From Acinetobacter bereziniae LMG 1003 = CIP 70.12 (GTDB taxonomy: Bacteria; Pseudomonadota; Gammaproteobacteria; Pseudomonadales; Moraxellaceae), in the NCBI RefSeq assembly GCF_000368925.1, contig NZ_KB849756.1:2185679-2249678 (forward strand): a DNA stretch of 64,000 bases, read 5' to 3'. The position numbers were made by a program, and so were the translations under genes. Under the pieces are notes generated by a model. It saw only the letters and a program-made list of their open reading frames with translations. It had not been told where the DNA came from and made no database searches. This document shows, piece by piece, positions 1 through 7,662 of this stretch. Numbering within the stretch: position 1 is the first letter of the stretch; every line of letters starts with the position of its first letter.

Positions 1-244
1 GTGCTTGGAAACCAAATAACAATGCTAAACCACCACCAAACTCAACCAAAATTGTTAAAGGCAACATTGCACCCGGTACACCCATAGATTCCATATAACC
101 GACTGTTGCACTATATGCTGTGATTTTTCCCCAGCCTGCCACAAGGAAAATATAAGCCATTAAGATTCGAGCAACCAATGCAATGAATGCATTCGTACTT
201 GGCTGATTTACAATATTTTTAACTACAACATTTGGATTAAACAT
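1..244 (-). CDS. DoxX family membrane protein (partial, 3' end outside window)
   Basis: Reading the minus strand from an ATG at 244 gives 81 codons without a stop up to the window edge. The protein starts MFNPNVVVKNIVNQ and then has a hydrophobic segment (LMAYIFLVAGWGKI) followed by a GYMESMGVPG loop and a second hydrophobic stretch (LPLTILVEFGGGLALLFGF). The 'AGWGKI...Y...GVPG.....T.L.E..GG' pattern is that of DoxX/DoxD-type small four-helix membrane proteins. The C-terminal half lies outside the window, so completeness cannot be judged. Function in this family is poorly defined (redox or thiosulfate-linked in some members). Confidence 0.8.
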   Translation of the reverse strand, partial: MFNPNVVVKNIVNQPSTNAFIALVARILMAYIFLVAGWGKITAYSATVGYMESMGVPGAMLPLTILVEFGGGLALLFGFQA

Positions 245-440
245 GAGAACACCTAAATTTGTATTTCGTTTTGAAGATGGATATATATTAGTCAGTAAAA
301 ATTTTCAGATCGATACCTAAATTTTAAACTTATCGTTGCAAATTAAGAACAATGATAAATTTAAATATTTACTTTTTAATACTGACTTTCATAACTCACA
401 CTGCTAGGATTTGTGCACCAATTCGCATAGTTTTTGCCTT

Positions 441-1091
441 ATGGATCTGATTGATTTTATTTTGCATATAGATGAGCACCTTTTTGAATTTATTAAAAAT
501 TACGGTGTTTGGGTATATGGAATCTTATTCCTGATTATTTTCGTTGAAACAGGTCTAGTGGTCATGCCCTTTTTACCTGGGGACAGCTTACTCTTTGCAG
601 CGGGTGCTTTAGCTGCATCTACAGGTGCAATGGATCCAACCGTTTTAATTGTACTGTTATTTATTGCCGCCGTTCTTGGTGATACTTTAAATTACCATAT
701 TGGCAAGTATATTGGTCCACGTGTTTTCGAAATTGATTCAAAATTTATCAATAAAGAACATTTGCTTAAAACCTCACAGTTTTTCGAAAAGCATGGTGGA
801 AAAACGATTATTTTTGCTCGTTTTATTCCTTTTGCCCGTACATTTGCGCCCTTTGTGGCAGGTGCAGGAAGTATGAATTATAAATACTTTCTCACTTATA
901 ATGCGGTAGGTGGAATTTGCTGGGTGGGTTCTTTTATTATTTTAGGTTATTTATTTGGTAATATGCCAATCGTGAAAGATAATTTTACCCATTTAGTATT
1001 TGGTATTATTATTTTAAGCGTACTCCCTGGCATCATTGGCTATATCCGTCATAAGTTTTTTAACAAACATAAACTGCCAGACAATGAATAA
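441..1091 (+). CDS. DedA family inner-membrane protein
   Basis: A 216-residue polytopic membrane protein of the DedA/SNARE-associated family, thought to act as proton-driven lipid carriers (undecaprenyl phosphate or phospholipid scramblase-like) needed for envelope integrity. It shows the family hallmarks: an N-terminal hydrophobic segment, the re-entrant motif FLPGDSLLFAAGALAA, the acidic E in IIFVETGLVVMPF, and the arginine motif ARFIPFARTFAPFVAGAGSM before the last membrane segments. I start at ATG 441; a TTG at 411 in the same frame would add MCTNSHSFCL, which is not typical of the family. No clear ribosome binding site precedes either start. A strong hairpin follows the gene. Confidence 0.88.
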   Translation: MDLIDFILHIDEHLFEFIKNYGVWVYGILFLIIFVETGLVVMPFLPGDSLLFAAGALAASTGAMDPTVLIVLLFIAAVLGDTLNYHIGKYIGPRVFEIDSKFINKEHLLKTSQFFEKHGGKTIIFARFIPFARTFAPFVAGAGSMNYKYFLTYNAVGGICWVGSFIILGYLFGNMPIVKDNFTHLVFGIIILSVLPGIIGYIRHKFFNKHKLPDNE

Positions 1092-1116
1092 ATGACTCGC
1101 AAAAGATTCATATAAC

Positions 1117-1146
1117 AACACAGCCGATTTTAAAATCGGCTGTGTT
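1117..1146. terminator. Bidirectional terminator between dedA-like gene and lipoprotein gene
   Basis: Perfect 15-bp inverted repeat (AACACAGCCGATTTT and its complement) with no loop bases beyond the AT centre, lying between two convergent genes. There is no long T-run on either side (the plus-strand 3' flank reads GCTTCTGTTT), so termination could be moderate. Confidence 0.6.
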
Positions 1147-1163
1147 GCTTCTGTTTAAAGTGT

Positions 1164-1577
1164 TTATTTTTTTACTTGCTGACGTTTAGGCACATAAGGA
1201 CAGTTTTTAAATTGAGCTGCTTGTGAAAGCGCATCTTGCTCACCATAGAGGCGAGATAGTTCAGTGTTCTTAGTGTTTGAAGATTGTCCTAAATTCACCG
1301 AGATACTTGGACCAATTCCCCAACCCCAGCCACCGCTGCCCCAACCACCACCAACACCTAAACCAACTCCAACACCTGTGCGTTTTGCTGGTTGAACGCC
1401 ATTATTGATATATTGTTGAATGCGGTTAAATTCTGTTGCCAGTTGCATACAGTTCATGGATTGATACTGCGTTGGTGACACATAGGTCGGCTTCACCGTC
1501 GTCGCACATGCAGATACAAGTACCGTCGTTAAGGCAACAACAGCTAATTTAGCAGAAGTCATTTTCAATGATTTCAT
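1164..1577 (-). CDS. Glycine-rich small lipoprotein
   Basis: A 137-residue protein. From ATG 1577 it has a lysine-rich N terminus, a hydrophobic core and a lipobox ending LVSAC, so the mature protein is probably lipid-anchored at the cysteine. After a region with two further cysteines comes a Gly/Trp-rich stretch (GVGVGLGVGGGWGSGGWGWGIG) and then a polar C terminus with LSRLYGEQDALSQAA and KNCPYVPKR. The start at 1577 is 14 bp downstream of the parA stop and fits the signal peptide better than the upstream TTG/ATG at 1610, which would overlap parA. The glycine-zipper-like part could insert into or contact a membrane. No function is recognised. It is probably co-transcribed with the ParA-like gene. 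Confidence 0.75.
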   Translation of the reverse strand: MKSLKMTSAKLAVVALTTVLVSACATTVKPTYVSPTQYQSMNCMQLATEFNRIQQYINNGVQPAKRTGVGVGLGVGGGWGSGGWGWGIGPSISVNLGQSSNTKNTELSRLYGEQDALSQAAQFKNCPYVPKRQQVKK

Positions 1578-1590
1578 TACAATCTCGAAA

Positions 1591-2427
1591 TTATTTTTTA
1601 TCAATCTCATTGAACAATGATTGATAGGCTTGAGTCAATTTATGATCTGTAGCCAAATGAATTAATGGTAGATTTTTATGATGTGACTCTTTCATTAACA
1701 CGGATGGTGGCAACATATTTTCTAAAACAGGCAAGCCTTCATCTTTGAGTTGCTGGACCACTTCACGCGGTAATTTGGCTTGTGCCTGATATTGATTCAC
1801 CACAATACCTTCAATTTCAAGTCGATCATTATGGTCATCTTGTGTTTCAATAACATTTTCAATCAAAGTTTGTAATGCTCGTTTTGAGAATACATCACAA
1901 TCAAATGGAATCAATACGCGATCTGCCGAAATCAACGCAGACAAGGTAAAGAAGTTAAATGCCGGAGGTGTATCAATATAAATACGCTCATATTGATCAG
2001 ACAAAGTTTGAATAGCATCACGCAGTTTATAAATCTTATGCTTTGATTCTAAAGCATGCTCTAATTCACCCAAACTCGGACTCGCTGGCAATACATCTAA
2101 ATCTTTAAAGGGTGAGCGATGAATGTATTGTTCAAAGCCCTTATTCTTTGTTTTGAGAAGTGTGCCCAGTGCATTACCAATCAGACCTTTTTGCTGATTA
2201 TTCCCCAGCACATCATTAAAGAAGTTTTCAATATTGGGTTCTAAAGCTGTCTTTTCCGCAGAATAGGTTGCATCGTCGCCTAACAAATATTGGCTTGAGT
2301 TCGCTTGAGGATCTAAGTCGATCACCAGTGTTTTAAAACCCTGATAGGCACTAATGGCTGCGAGATTTACGGTAATACTTGATTTCCCTACACCGCCCTT
2401 TTGGTTAAACACCACACGAGTCAACAT
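1591..2427 (-). CDS. ParA/MinD-type ATPase (orphan)
   Basis: A 278-residue ParA-superfamily ATPase. It shows the deviant Walker A FNQKGGVGKSS near the N terminus, the switch I/A' region TLVIDLDPQANSS, and the Walker B-like IYIDTPPAFNFF. No ParB-like gene is next to it, so it is not a plasmid-type parAB pair. Members of this family position DNA, protein clusters or envelope machinery by ATP-driven surface gradients. ATG 2427 has a GGGGAT Shine-Dalgarno sequence; a TTG at 2439 is possible. The downstream gene is a lipoprotein only 14 bp away. The partner that it positions is unknown. Alternatives such as cellulose-synthesis BcsQ or MinD are less likely because no bcs or min genes are present. 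Confidence 0.88.
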   Translation of the reverse strand: MLTRVVFNQKGGVGKSSITVNLAAISAYQGFKTLVIDLDPQANSSQYLLGDDATYSAEKTALEPNIENFFNDVLGNNQQKGLIGNALGTLLKTKNKGFEQYIHRSPFKDLDVLPASPSLGELEHALESKHKIYKLRDAIQTLSDQYERIYIDTPPAFNFFTLSALISADRVLIPFDCDVFSKRALQTLIENVIETQDDHNDRLEIEGIVVNQYQAQAKLPREVVQQLKDEGLPVLENMLPPSVLMKESHHKNLPLIHLATDHKLTQAYQSLFNEIDKK

Positions 2428-2452
2428 ATCAATCCCCAATATCTCATTATTT

Positions 2453-2473
2453 TTAAACGTGTATACAGTTTAA
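2453..2473. promoter_or_regulatory. Partly palindromic sequence upstream of the ParA-like gene
   Basis: TTAAAC and its complement GTTTAA flank a GTATAC palindrome, giving a nested dyad 26-46 bp upstream of the ATG. It may overlap a promoter and could be an operator for autoregulation, as ParA proteins of some systems do, but it is short and AT-rich. This is inference from position only. Confidence 0.25.
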
Positions 2474-2511
2474 CCTAGACCTTATCCAAGTGTGAAATTC
2501 ATGTCTAACAA

Positions 2512-2904
2512 TCAACTAAAAACTGGTTTAATCATCACCAAGCTTAAGGTTGCAATCAACGCTACTGCTCCAATCACCATACCTGCACGGCGTTGAACCA
2601 AAAGCACCGAATCATCTTTTTTATAGGCTTTAATTTGTGAGGAAAGAAAGACAATAAACAGCATGACTTTGGCATAGAACCACGGCTGTACTTTGAAATC
2701 ATTGATGATTAATAAAGTGATACCCGTGAGCACAATGACCGTCAAAGCAAGATGCTGTAAGGCAACCAAAACAACACGCCCTTGTGAACTTGGCTGTTGA
2801 TCTTGCGTACCCACAAATAAAGTCACTGCATGTAACACAAAAACCAGTATGAGTAAGACCACACTGCTCATGTGAATAATTTTAACTAATAGATGTATAT
2901 CCAT
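2512..2904 (-). CDS. SirB2-family small membrane protein
   Basis: A 130-residue protein with four predicted membrane segments: about residues 5-30, 42-64, 72-90 and 105-126. The pattern of a histidine in the first helix (VKIIHMSSVVLLILVFVLH), a histidine-containing second helix (LQHLALTVIVLTGITLL), the WFYAKV motif at the start of the third helix and a final RRAG before the last helix matches the SirB/SirB2 family. Conserved histidines suggest quinone or haem proximity, but the biochemical role is not established. It lies 19 bp from the end of the bolA-type gene and is probably in the same transcript, after it. Confidence 0.7.
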   Translation of the reverse strand: MDIHLLVKIIHMSSVVLLILVFVLHAVTLFVGTQDQQPSSQGRVVLVALQHLALTVIVLTGITLLIINDFKVQPWFYAKVMLFIVFLSSQIKAYKKDDSVLLVQRRAGMVIGAVALIATLSLVMIKPVFS

Positions 2905-2922
2905 CTTAAATCGTCCTAAGTG

Positions 2923-3231
2923 TTATGACTTAGGTGCATGTGCACATTCAGGGCTTGCAGGTGCTTGACCTTGCCATTCACTTGGCATGTAGGCATGAAT
3001 CGCCAAAGCATGAATTTTTCCAGGGCTAAGGAGTTCTTGAGCAACTGCATAGACCTTTTGATGACGCTGTACCAAACGTAACCCAGCAAATTGCTCACTG
3101 ACGATCACCACTTTAAAATGTGATTCTTTACCCGGAAAATATCCACCATGACCTGAAGACTCATTGATCACTTCTAAATGAGATGGCTCAAGTTGATTTA
3201 ACTGTTCAATCAATTGCTGTTCTAAACTCAT
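2923..3231 (-). CDS. BolA family protein
   Basis: A 102-residue BolA/IbaG-type protein with the class II KH-like fold. Visible signature: LNQLEPSHLEVINESSGHG near the N terminus, FKVVIVSEQFAGLRLVQRHQKVYA in the middle, and the conserved histidine motif GKIHALAIHAYMPSEW. BolA proteins pair with monothiol glutaredoxins through an Fe-S cluster and affect cell shape and stress responses. I start at ATG 3231 because AAGGA lies about 6 bases upstream; an upstream in-frame start at 3255 would add MASLKGKR. The C-terminal tail (APASPECAHAPKS) is longer than in E. coli IbaG. Confidence 0.88.
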   Translation of the reverse strand: MSLEQQLIEQLNQLEPSHLEVINESSGHGGYFPGKESHFKVVIVSEQFAGLRLVQRHQKVYAVAQELLSPGKIHALAIHAYMPSEWQGQAPASPECAHAPKS

Positions 3232-3411
3232 GCGCTTTCCTTTTAGAGATGCCAACGGGTAGATTCCATAGTATAACGGATTCTTGATACTTCTCCGTGA
3301 CTAAAGCTAGACTTTTACAACCAGATTAGAATGTTTTAAATTGAATTTTGAATTTTTTTCATAAAAATGTCTTTATTTTATGCAATTAACCGTGAACCTT
3401 GCAGAAAAATC

Positions 3412-3439
3412 TTGACCCTATCATTTGTTGATGTATTAT
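3412..3439 (+). promoter_or_regulatory. Sigma-70 type promoter of tRNA-Gly
   Basis: TTGACC (3412-3417) and TATTAT (3434-3439) are separated by 16 bp and end 9 bp before the tRNA, a good match to a -35/-10 pair for a stable RNA gene. Confidence 0.65.
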
Positions 3440-3448
3440 ACACCGCAT

Positions 3449-3524
3449 GCGGGAATAGCTCAGTTGGTAGAGCATAACCTTGCCAAGGTTGGGGTCGGGA
3501 GTTCGAGTCTCCTTTCCCGCTCCA
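3449..3524 (+). tRNA. tRNA-Gly (anticodon GCC)
   Basis: A 76-nt cloverleaf: acceptor stem GCGGGAA pairing with TTCCCGC, D arm GCTC...GAGC, anticodon stem AACCT-TGCCA-AGGTT with anticodon GCC, T arm GGGAG-TTCGAGT-CTCC, and an encoded CCA end. It is almost identical to the classic proteobacterial tRNA-Gly(GCC), differing in the T-stem. It is a single tRNA gene, not in an array. Confidence 0.97.
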
Positions 3525-3530
3525 AATTCA

Positions 3531-3562
3531 AAAAGCTCTAATCGAAAGATTGGGGCTTTTTT
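3531..3562 (+). terminator. Intrinsic terminator of tRNA-Gly
   Basis: Stem AAAAGCTCTAATC with a GAAA loop and GATTGGGGCTTTT (two G-T pairs), followed by further T residues, 7 nt after the tRNA CCA end. Confidence 0.8.
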
Positions 3563-3835
3563 ATTGATTCTATTCAAGGTTTATAAAGTTATATCGTCAA
3601 AACGTTTAATTTCTCATAAAGCGATGAAAGAATATTTGAAATAAGCAAACCATAGAATCTACTAATATTCCCAACGCTTACGTTTAACCCTTATCTACGA
3701 TTCTCTATTGGATTAAATCAAGACTATCTCAATTAAAGCTCGATCATGAATTTTTGGGGGTCTACGAGGACATGTACGTTTTTAATTCCAATACGTTTTC
3801 TCCAGCTTAAAATAGTATTTTTTATGAATTTCAAA

Positions 3836-4040
3836 TTAAGCAACAACGACTCGAATAGAAAAACGTCCATCACACTTGGCTAAAACTGTCCATCTAAAAT
3901 GTTCTGAATAACCTATAAAATCTAAGGTCTTAGATTTTATCTGTTTGACTACATTTCATTGTCAAAGTTGATTGGTTTCCAAGTCTCAATCAACCAGATA
4001 GATGTTGAGATGACATCTTTGCAGTCACCTGCATCAACAA
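3836..4040 (-). pseudogene. Unrecognised decayed ORF fragment
   Basis: Two minus-strand reading frames that follow one another and together look protein-like. The first (from about 4038) reads VDAGDCKDVISTSIWLIETW and goes on for about 9 residues before a stop. The second, shifted by one frameshift, reads QIKSKTLDFIGYSEHFRWTV and then LAKCDGRFSIRVVVA before a TAA at 3836-3838. The composition (W, C, F, charged residues spaced as in folded proteins) is unlike the AT-rich non-coding DNA around it. I do not recognise the family. Confidence 0.3.
3915..3940. repeat. Perfect 12-bp inverted repeat with 2-nt loop
   Basis: ATAAAATCTAAG, a GT loop, and the exact complement. It is too AT-rich and lacks a following T-run on the plus strand to be a convincing terminator; it may be a recombination scar or an element end. 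Confidence 0.5.
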
Positions 4041-4416
4041 TGTTAGTCTTATTTTTCAAGCTCTATTTTTTTCTTTAAATACTGTCATATGCAGACTAAG
4101 CAAGCCAATAATTATTTTTCAGCAAGTGATTTGATTGGCTCCTTTGAGTTTTATCAAATTGGCTCTCGTTTGTCATTCATCTACGCGACATAGTAGAAAC
4201 AGGAAATTCGTGTAGAGCGCGAGCTGGATTTAATATAACCGGCACAGTAGTTATTACATTAGAGGTGATATTTATATTAGACCTCTTGCATTGGTTAAAA
4301 TTTGAGCACGGATAAGCTTGGATTTATAAGGTATTGCATAAAGCCTGAATGACCACAAAACTACTTTTAAAAGCGCTCTAGTGTTCGAAAAATAAAGACA
4401 AATTGAAGGAATAAAA

Positions 4417-5169
4417 ATGATCAGTGACCCAGCTAAAATCATTGATGATGAAAGCACGTTACGGCGTGATTTGGCTGCTGCCTATCGTTTGGCTGCCATG
4501 TTTGGTTGGGAGGACACTTTATATACTCATTTTTCAGCCCGCCTCCCTGGTGAAGGGGAACCACGCTTTCTGATTAATCCATTTGGTCTAATGTTTGATG
4601 AGGTGTGTGCCAGTGATCTGATTGTGGTTGATTTACAAGGTAAAGTCATATCAGGACACTCTCCATATAATCCAGCAGGATTTACTATTCATAGTGCCGT
4701 ACACATGGCAAGAGAAGATGCACATTGTGTTATCCATACGCATACATTAGCAGGTATGGCGGTAGCTGCCAGTGAACAGGGGTTGTTGCCACTCAATCAG
4801 ATCAGTCTTGAATATTACAATCGGGTTGGTTATCACGATTATGAAGGCGTCGCTTTTAATCTAGATGAGCGTAGTCGCCTCCAGACATCACTAGGCAATA
4901 ATAGTGCATTAATTCTACGTAGTCACGGTTTGTTATCAGTTGGAGCAACCGTTGCTGATGCTTTTCAGATCATGTACTACCTGAACCGTGCTTGTGAAAT
5001 ACAATTGGCCGCAAGTCAATTGGCAATACTTGGGCAGGTGCGACAGGTCGAACCTGCTTTATGTCAACATGTGAGTCAGCAATTTCAAGGTGTAGAACAT
5101 GAGCGTCAAATTGTTTGGCAGGCGTGGTTACGTAAACTAGATCGTATAGATCCGTCATATAAGGATTAA
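4417..5169 (+). CDS. Class II aldolase/adducin family protein
   Basis: A 250-residue protein of the class II aldolase/adducin fold (fuculose-phosphate aldolase, ribulose-5-phosphate epimerase family), zinc-dependent lyases or epimerases. Seen in the sequence: N-terminal helix ending THFSARLPG, the zinc-ligand motif CVIHTHTLAGMAVAAS at about residues 106-121, and the third ligand LRSHGLLSVGATVADAF at about 168-184. Length matches the group annotated simply as class II aldolase/adducin proteins. GAAGGAA sits 6 bases before the ATG. It is the first gene of a tight four-gene operon (6-bp gap to the next gene). The acyl or sugar substrate is unknown; no phosphate-binding signature stands out, so a non-phosphorylated hydroxy-keto acid is possible. 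Confidence 0.85.
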   Translation: MISDPAKIIDDESTLRRDLAAAYRLAAMFGWEDTLYTHFSARLPGEGEPRFLINPFGLMFDEVCASDLIVVDLQGKVISGHSPYNPAGFTIHSAVHMAREDAHCVIHTHTLAGMAVAASEQGLLPLNQISLEYYNRVGYHDYEGVAFNLDERSRLQTSLGNNSALILRSHGLLSVGATVADAFQIMYYLNRACEIQLAASQLAILGQVRQVEPALCQHVSQQFQGVEHERQIVWQAWLRKLDRIDPSYKD

Positions 5170-5175
5170 TCGAAC

Positions 5176-6087
5176 ATGGCAAGAATTGCTATTACCGATA
5201 CAGGGGGACTTGACTTTACCCCAGGTATTGCTGTGTTGGATGCGGCTGGACATGACACGATTTTGCTTCATGAAGGAGAAGGTTTGCTTACACACTTGGC
5301 TGATTTGGAAGGGCTGATTGTCAGTTTTTGCCGTATTGATGCAAGTGTAATTGCAGCAGCCCCATTGTTGAAAGTAATTGTGACCACCACAACAGGGCTA
5401 GACCAAATTGACATGCATGCTGCAAAAGCAGCGGGCATTGCTGTTTTTTCACTGCCTAGTCCAGCCACTGAGGAGGTCGCAACACATGCATTGGCAGGCA
5501 TACTGACGTTGTTGAGAGAAATTCCTGCTGCACGTGAGGCATCAAAGTGTTGGGATTTTAAAAAAATTCCAGCACCTACACGAATCAGTGAACTCACACT
5601 TGCTGTTTACGGTATGGGGCGTATTGCTAGAGCATTGGTCACACTTGCCCTGCCATTATTTGGACGTGTTGTTGCCTATGATCCATATATATCCACTGAG
5701 GCATGGCCTAAAACGGTTGGACGTGTTGATTCACTCAATGATCTTTTTCAGATTGCAGATGTGCTGACCTTACATGCGCCAGCTACATTGGAGAATCATC
5801 ATCTTGTGAATACGCGCACGATTGAGTTAATGCCTCAAGGTGCGTCGATCATCAATGTTGCACGTGGTGAATTGGTGGATACACAAGCACTCATTGCAGC
5901 TGTTCAGTCTGGAAGACTGCGTGGCGCATTTCTGGATGTTGTTGATCCAGAGCCTCCTGAAGCAGATGCCCCTGTACTGCATGAACCAAGGATTGTGGTA
6001 ACACCCCATTCAGCTTTTTTTAGTAAAGAAACTGAACTGGCTTATGTCATGCTTGCTGTTGAAAATCTACAGCAAATATTTGAATAA
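5176..6087 (+). CDS. D-isomer-specific 2-hydroxyacid dehydrogenase
   Basis: A 303-residue NAD(P)-dependent 2-hydroxyacid dehydrogenase (phosphoglycerate/formate dehydrogenase family) that interconverts 2-hydroxy and 2-oxo acids. The nucleotide-binding motif appears as LAVYGMGRIARALV at about residues 140-153, followed by an acidic residue in VVAYDPYIS, and the catalytic triad is present as Arg in NVARGELVD, Glu in VDPEPPEAD and His in VTPHSAFFS. The N-terminal catalytic half is somewhat short. It follows the aldolase gene by 6 bp, implying that both act on the same compound: for example one enzyme makes the 2-oxo acid and the other cleaves it. The exact substrate is not deducible. Confidence 0.87.
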   Translation: MARIAITDTGGLDFTPGIAVLDAAGHDTILLHEGEGLLTHLADLEGLIVSFCRIDASVIAAAPLLKVIVTTTTGLDQIDMHAAKAAGIAVFSLPSPATEEVATHALAGILTLLREIPAAREASKCWDFKKIPAPTRISELTLAVYGMGRIARALVTLALPLFGRVVAYDPYISTEAWPKTVGRVDSLNDLFQIADVLTLHAPATLENHHLVNTRTIELMPQGASIINVARGELVDTQALIAAVQSGRLRGAFLDVVDPEPPEADAPVLHEPRIVVTPHSAFFSKETELAYVMLAVENLQQIFE

Positions 6088-6110
6088 AAAAAAGGAAAAG
6101 GAAAATTTCT

Positions 6111-7622
6111 ATGGGTATTGATATTGCGATTGTTGTTTTTTATCTAGTTGTAATGCTGATATTTGGCTTTTTAGGAAAAGCAAGGACCAAGAACAGTAGT
6201 GATTTTTTGGTCGCAGGTCGTCGTCTTGGTTTTGGGCTATATACAGGTACTATGGCAGCGGTCGTACTTGGCGGTGCATCCACCGTTGGTGGAGTTGGTC
6301 TTGGTTACAAGTTTGGTATTTCTGGTATGTGGCTCGTGGTCGCCATTGCTATTGGCATAATTTTGCTCAGCCTGTTTTTTGCCAGCCCAATCCAACGATT
6401 GCGCGTGTTTACGGTTGCCCAGATGCTACAATTACGTTATGGCATTAATGGGACTGCAGCATCTGGTATTGTGATGGTGTTATACACACTAATGCTGACA
6501 GTCACCTCAACAATTGCATATGCAACCATCTTTAATGTGTTATTCGGTACACCACAGTGGATTTCTGTGATGATCGGTGCTGTCATTGTCATGCTTTACT
6601 CTTCGATTGGCGGGATGTGGTCAATCACATTAACTGACATGGTGCAGTTCGTGCTTAAGACGATTGGCATATTTGTTTTATTGCTACCATTTGCTTGGAC
6701 TCAGGCTGGGGGTTACGATGGTATTATGGCAAAGCTAGGTCCAACAGCTGGTGCGGCACATTTTGATATGGGTACCATAGGTATCGACACAATCATCACT
6801 TATTTTGTGATTTATTCGTTTGGTATGTTAATTGGTCAGGATATTTGGCAACGTGTGTTCACAGCCCAGTCACCTAAAGTCGCTCGTTGGGGTGGTACTA
6901 TAGCGGGGATTTATTGCTTGTTGTATGGGGTTGCTGGGGCTTTGATCGGGGTTGCAGCTTCTGTTTTGTTGCCAGATATTTCTGCGAAGAGCGATGTATT
7001 TGCAGCTGTTGCTGAGAAGGTATTGCCTGTAGGGTTATCGGGAATTGTACTTGCTGCAGCTCTCGCTGCGATGATGTCTACAGCTTCTGGCGCCTTAATT
7101 GCCTGTGCCACAGTATCCAGAGCCGATGTGATGCCATTTTTTGGTCATTTGATGGGTCGCAAAAGTGATTCTAGCGGGGTTAATCCTGAACATGATATAC
7201 GCGCCAATCGGTTATATATCATTGGACTGGGCATGATTGCGACTATTATTTCGATGATGGTAAGTGATGTGGTGACTGCATTGACCATTGCCTATGATAT
7301 TCTTGTGGGTGGTTTGCTCGTTGCAATTCTTGGTGGGTTTATATGGCAAAGAGCGACTGGGATTGGCGCCTTGGCTTCTATGGCTGTAGGTACGGTAGTG
7401 ACACTTGCGACAATGATCTTTACCAATATATTGGCCAATGAACCAATTTATTTTGGTCTGCTGTCGAGTTTGGTGACCTATGTTGTAGTGAGCCTGATGA
7501 GCAAGCCTACGCCTGCTGAGGTGCTGAATACATGGCAAGACCGATTATCAGGTCGAGAGATTGCTATTTCAGATGATCTAATGAATGCAACAGAATCAAT
7601 AAAAGTAGAACAAAAGCATTGA
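6111..7622 (+). CDS. Sodium:solute symporter (SSS family)
   Basis: A 503-residue transporter with about 13 hydrophobic segments and the LeuT-like SSS fold. Family features include the first helix IDIAIVVFYLVVMLIFGFLG, the loop SSDFLVAGRRLGFGLYTGTM, the GGASTVGGVGLGYKFGISGMW segment of helices 2-3, and SSIGGMWSITLTDMVQFVLK. AAGGAAAAGG lies upstream of the ATG. In Pseudomonas aeruginosa an SSS transporter gene lies close to gbuA (established knowledge), so import of a guanidino acid such as 4-guanidinobutyrate is a reasonable inference. Short C-terminal cytoplasmic tail after LMSKPTPAEV. A sugar or acid symporter for the aldolase substrate is the alternative. Confidence 0.88.
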   Translation: MGIDIAIVVFYLVVMLIFGFLGKARTKNSSDFLVAGRRLGFGLYTGTMAAVVLGGASTVGGVGLGYKFGISGMWLVVAIAIGIILLSLFFASPIQRLRVFTVAQMLQLRYGINGTAASGIVMVLYTLMLTVTSTIAYATIFNVLFGTPQWISVMIGAVIVMLYSSIGGMWSITLTDMVQFVLKTIGIFVLLLPFAWTQAGGYDGIMAKLGPTAGAAHFDMGTIGIDTIITYFVIYSFGMLIGQDIWQRVFTAQSPKVARWGGTIAGIYCLLYGVAGALIGVAASVLLPDISAKSDVFAAVAEKVLPVGLSGIVLAAALAAMMSTASGALIACATVSRADVMPFFGHLMGRKSDSSGVNPEHDIRANRLYIIGLGMIATIISMMVSDVVTALTIAYDILVGGLLVAILGGFIWQRATGIGALASMAVGTVVTLATMIFTNILANEPIYFGLLSSLVTYVVVSLMSKPTPAEVLNTWQDRLSGREIAISDDLMNATESIKVEQKH

Positions 7623-7662
7623 GCATTGCCACCATATTAAAAATCATCATTGGAGTATAAAA

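Larger units (their letters stand above)
3525..4416. other. 890-bp non-coding stretch with decayed DNA
   Basis: Apart from the tRNA terminator, this region has no intact gene. It holds stop-riddled fragments on the minus strand (see 3836-4040), a perfect hairpin at 3915-3940, and at 4278-4290 a 13-mer also found at 8809-8821. The last about 40 bp carry the ribosome binding site (GAAGGAA) of the aldolase gene. It looks like a zone of past insertions and deletions next to a tRNA gene. Confidence 0.6.

Noticed and set aside
2916..3098. Second minus-strand frame inside the bolA-type gene
   Set aside because: Shadow frame; the BolA motifs are in the other frame with a good ribosome binding site.
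3449..3524. tRNA-Gly as an integration site for a genomic island with an att duplication
   Set aside because: No second copy of the tRNA 3' end and no integrase gene were seen downstream, so island integration at this tRNA is not supported.
3386..3577. Minus-strand 63-codon reading frame containing ETRTPDPN
   Set aside because: It runs antisense through the tRNA-Gly gene and is a well-known false translation of tRNA sequence.
4272..4457. Minus-strand 61-codon frame ending ILTNARGLI
   Set aside because: It overlaps the start and ribosome binding site of the aldolase gene on the other strand, lacks a ribosome binding site and is AT-rich; the 13-mer at its end is kept only as a possible repeat.
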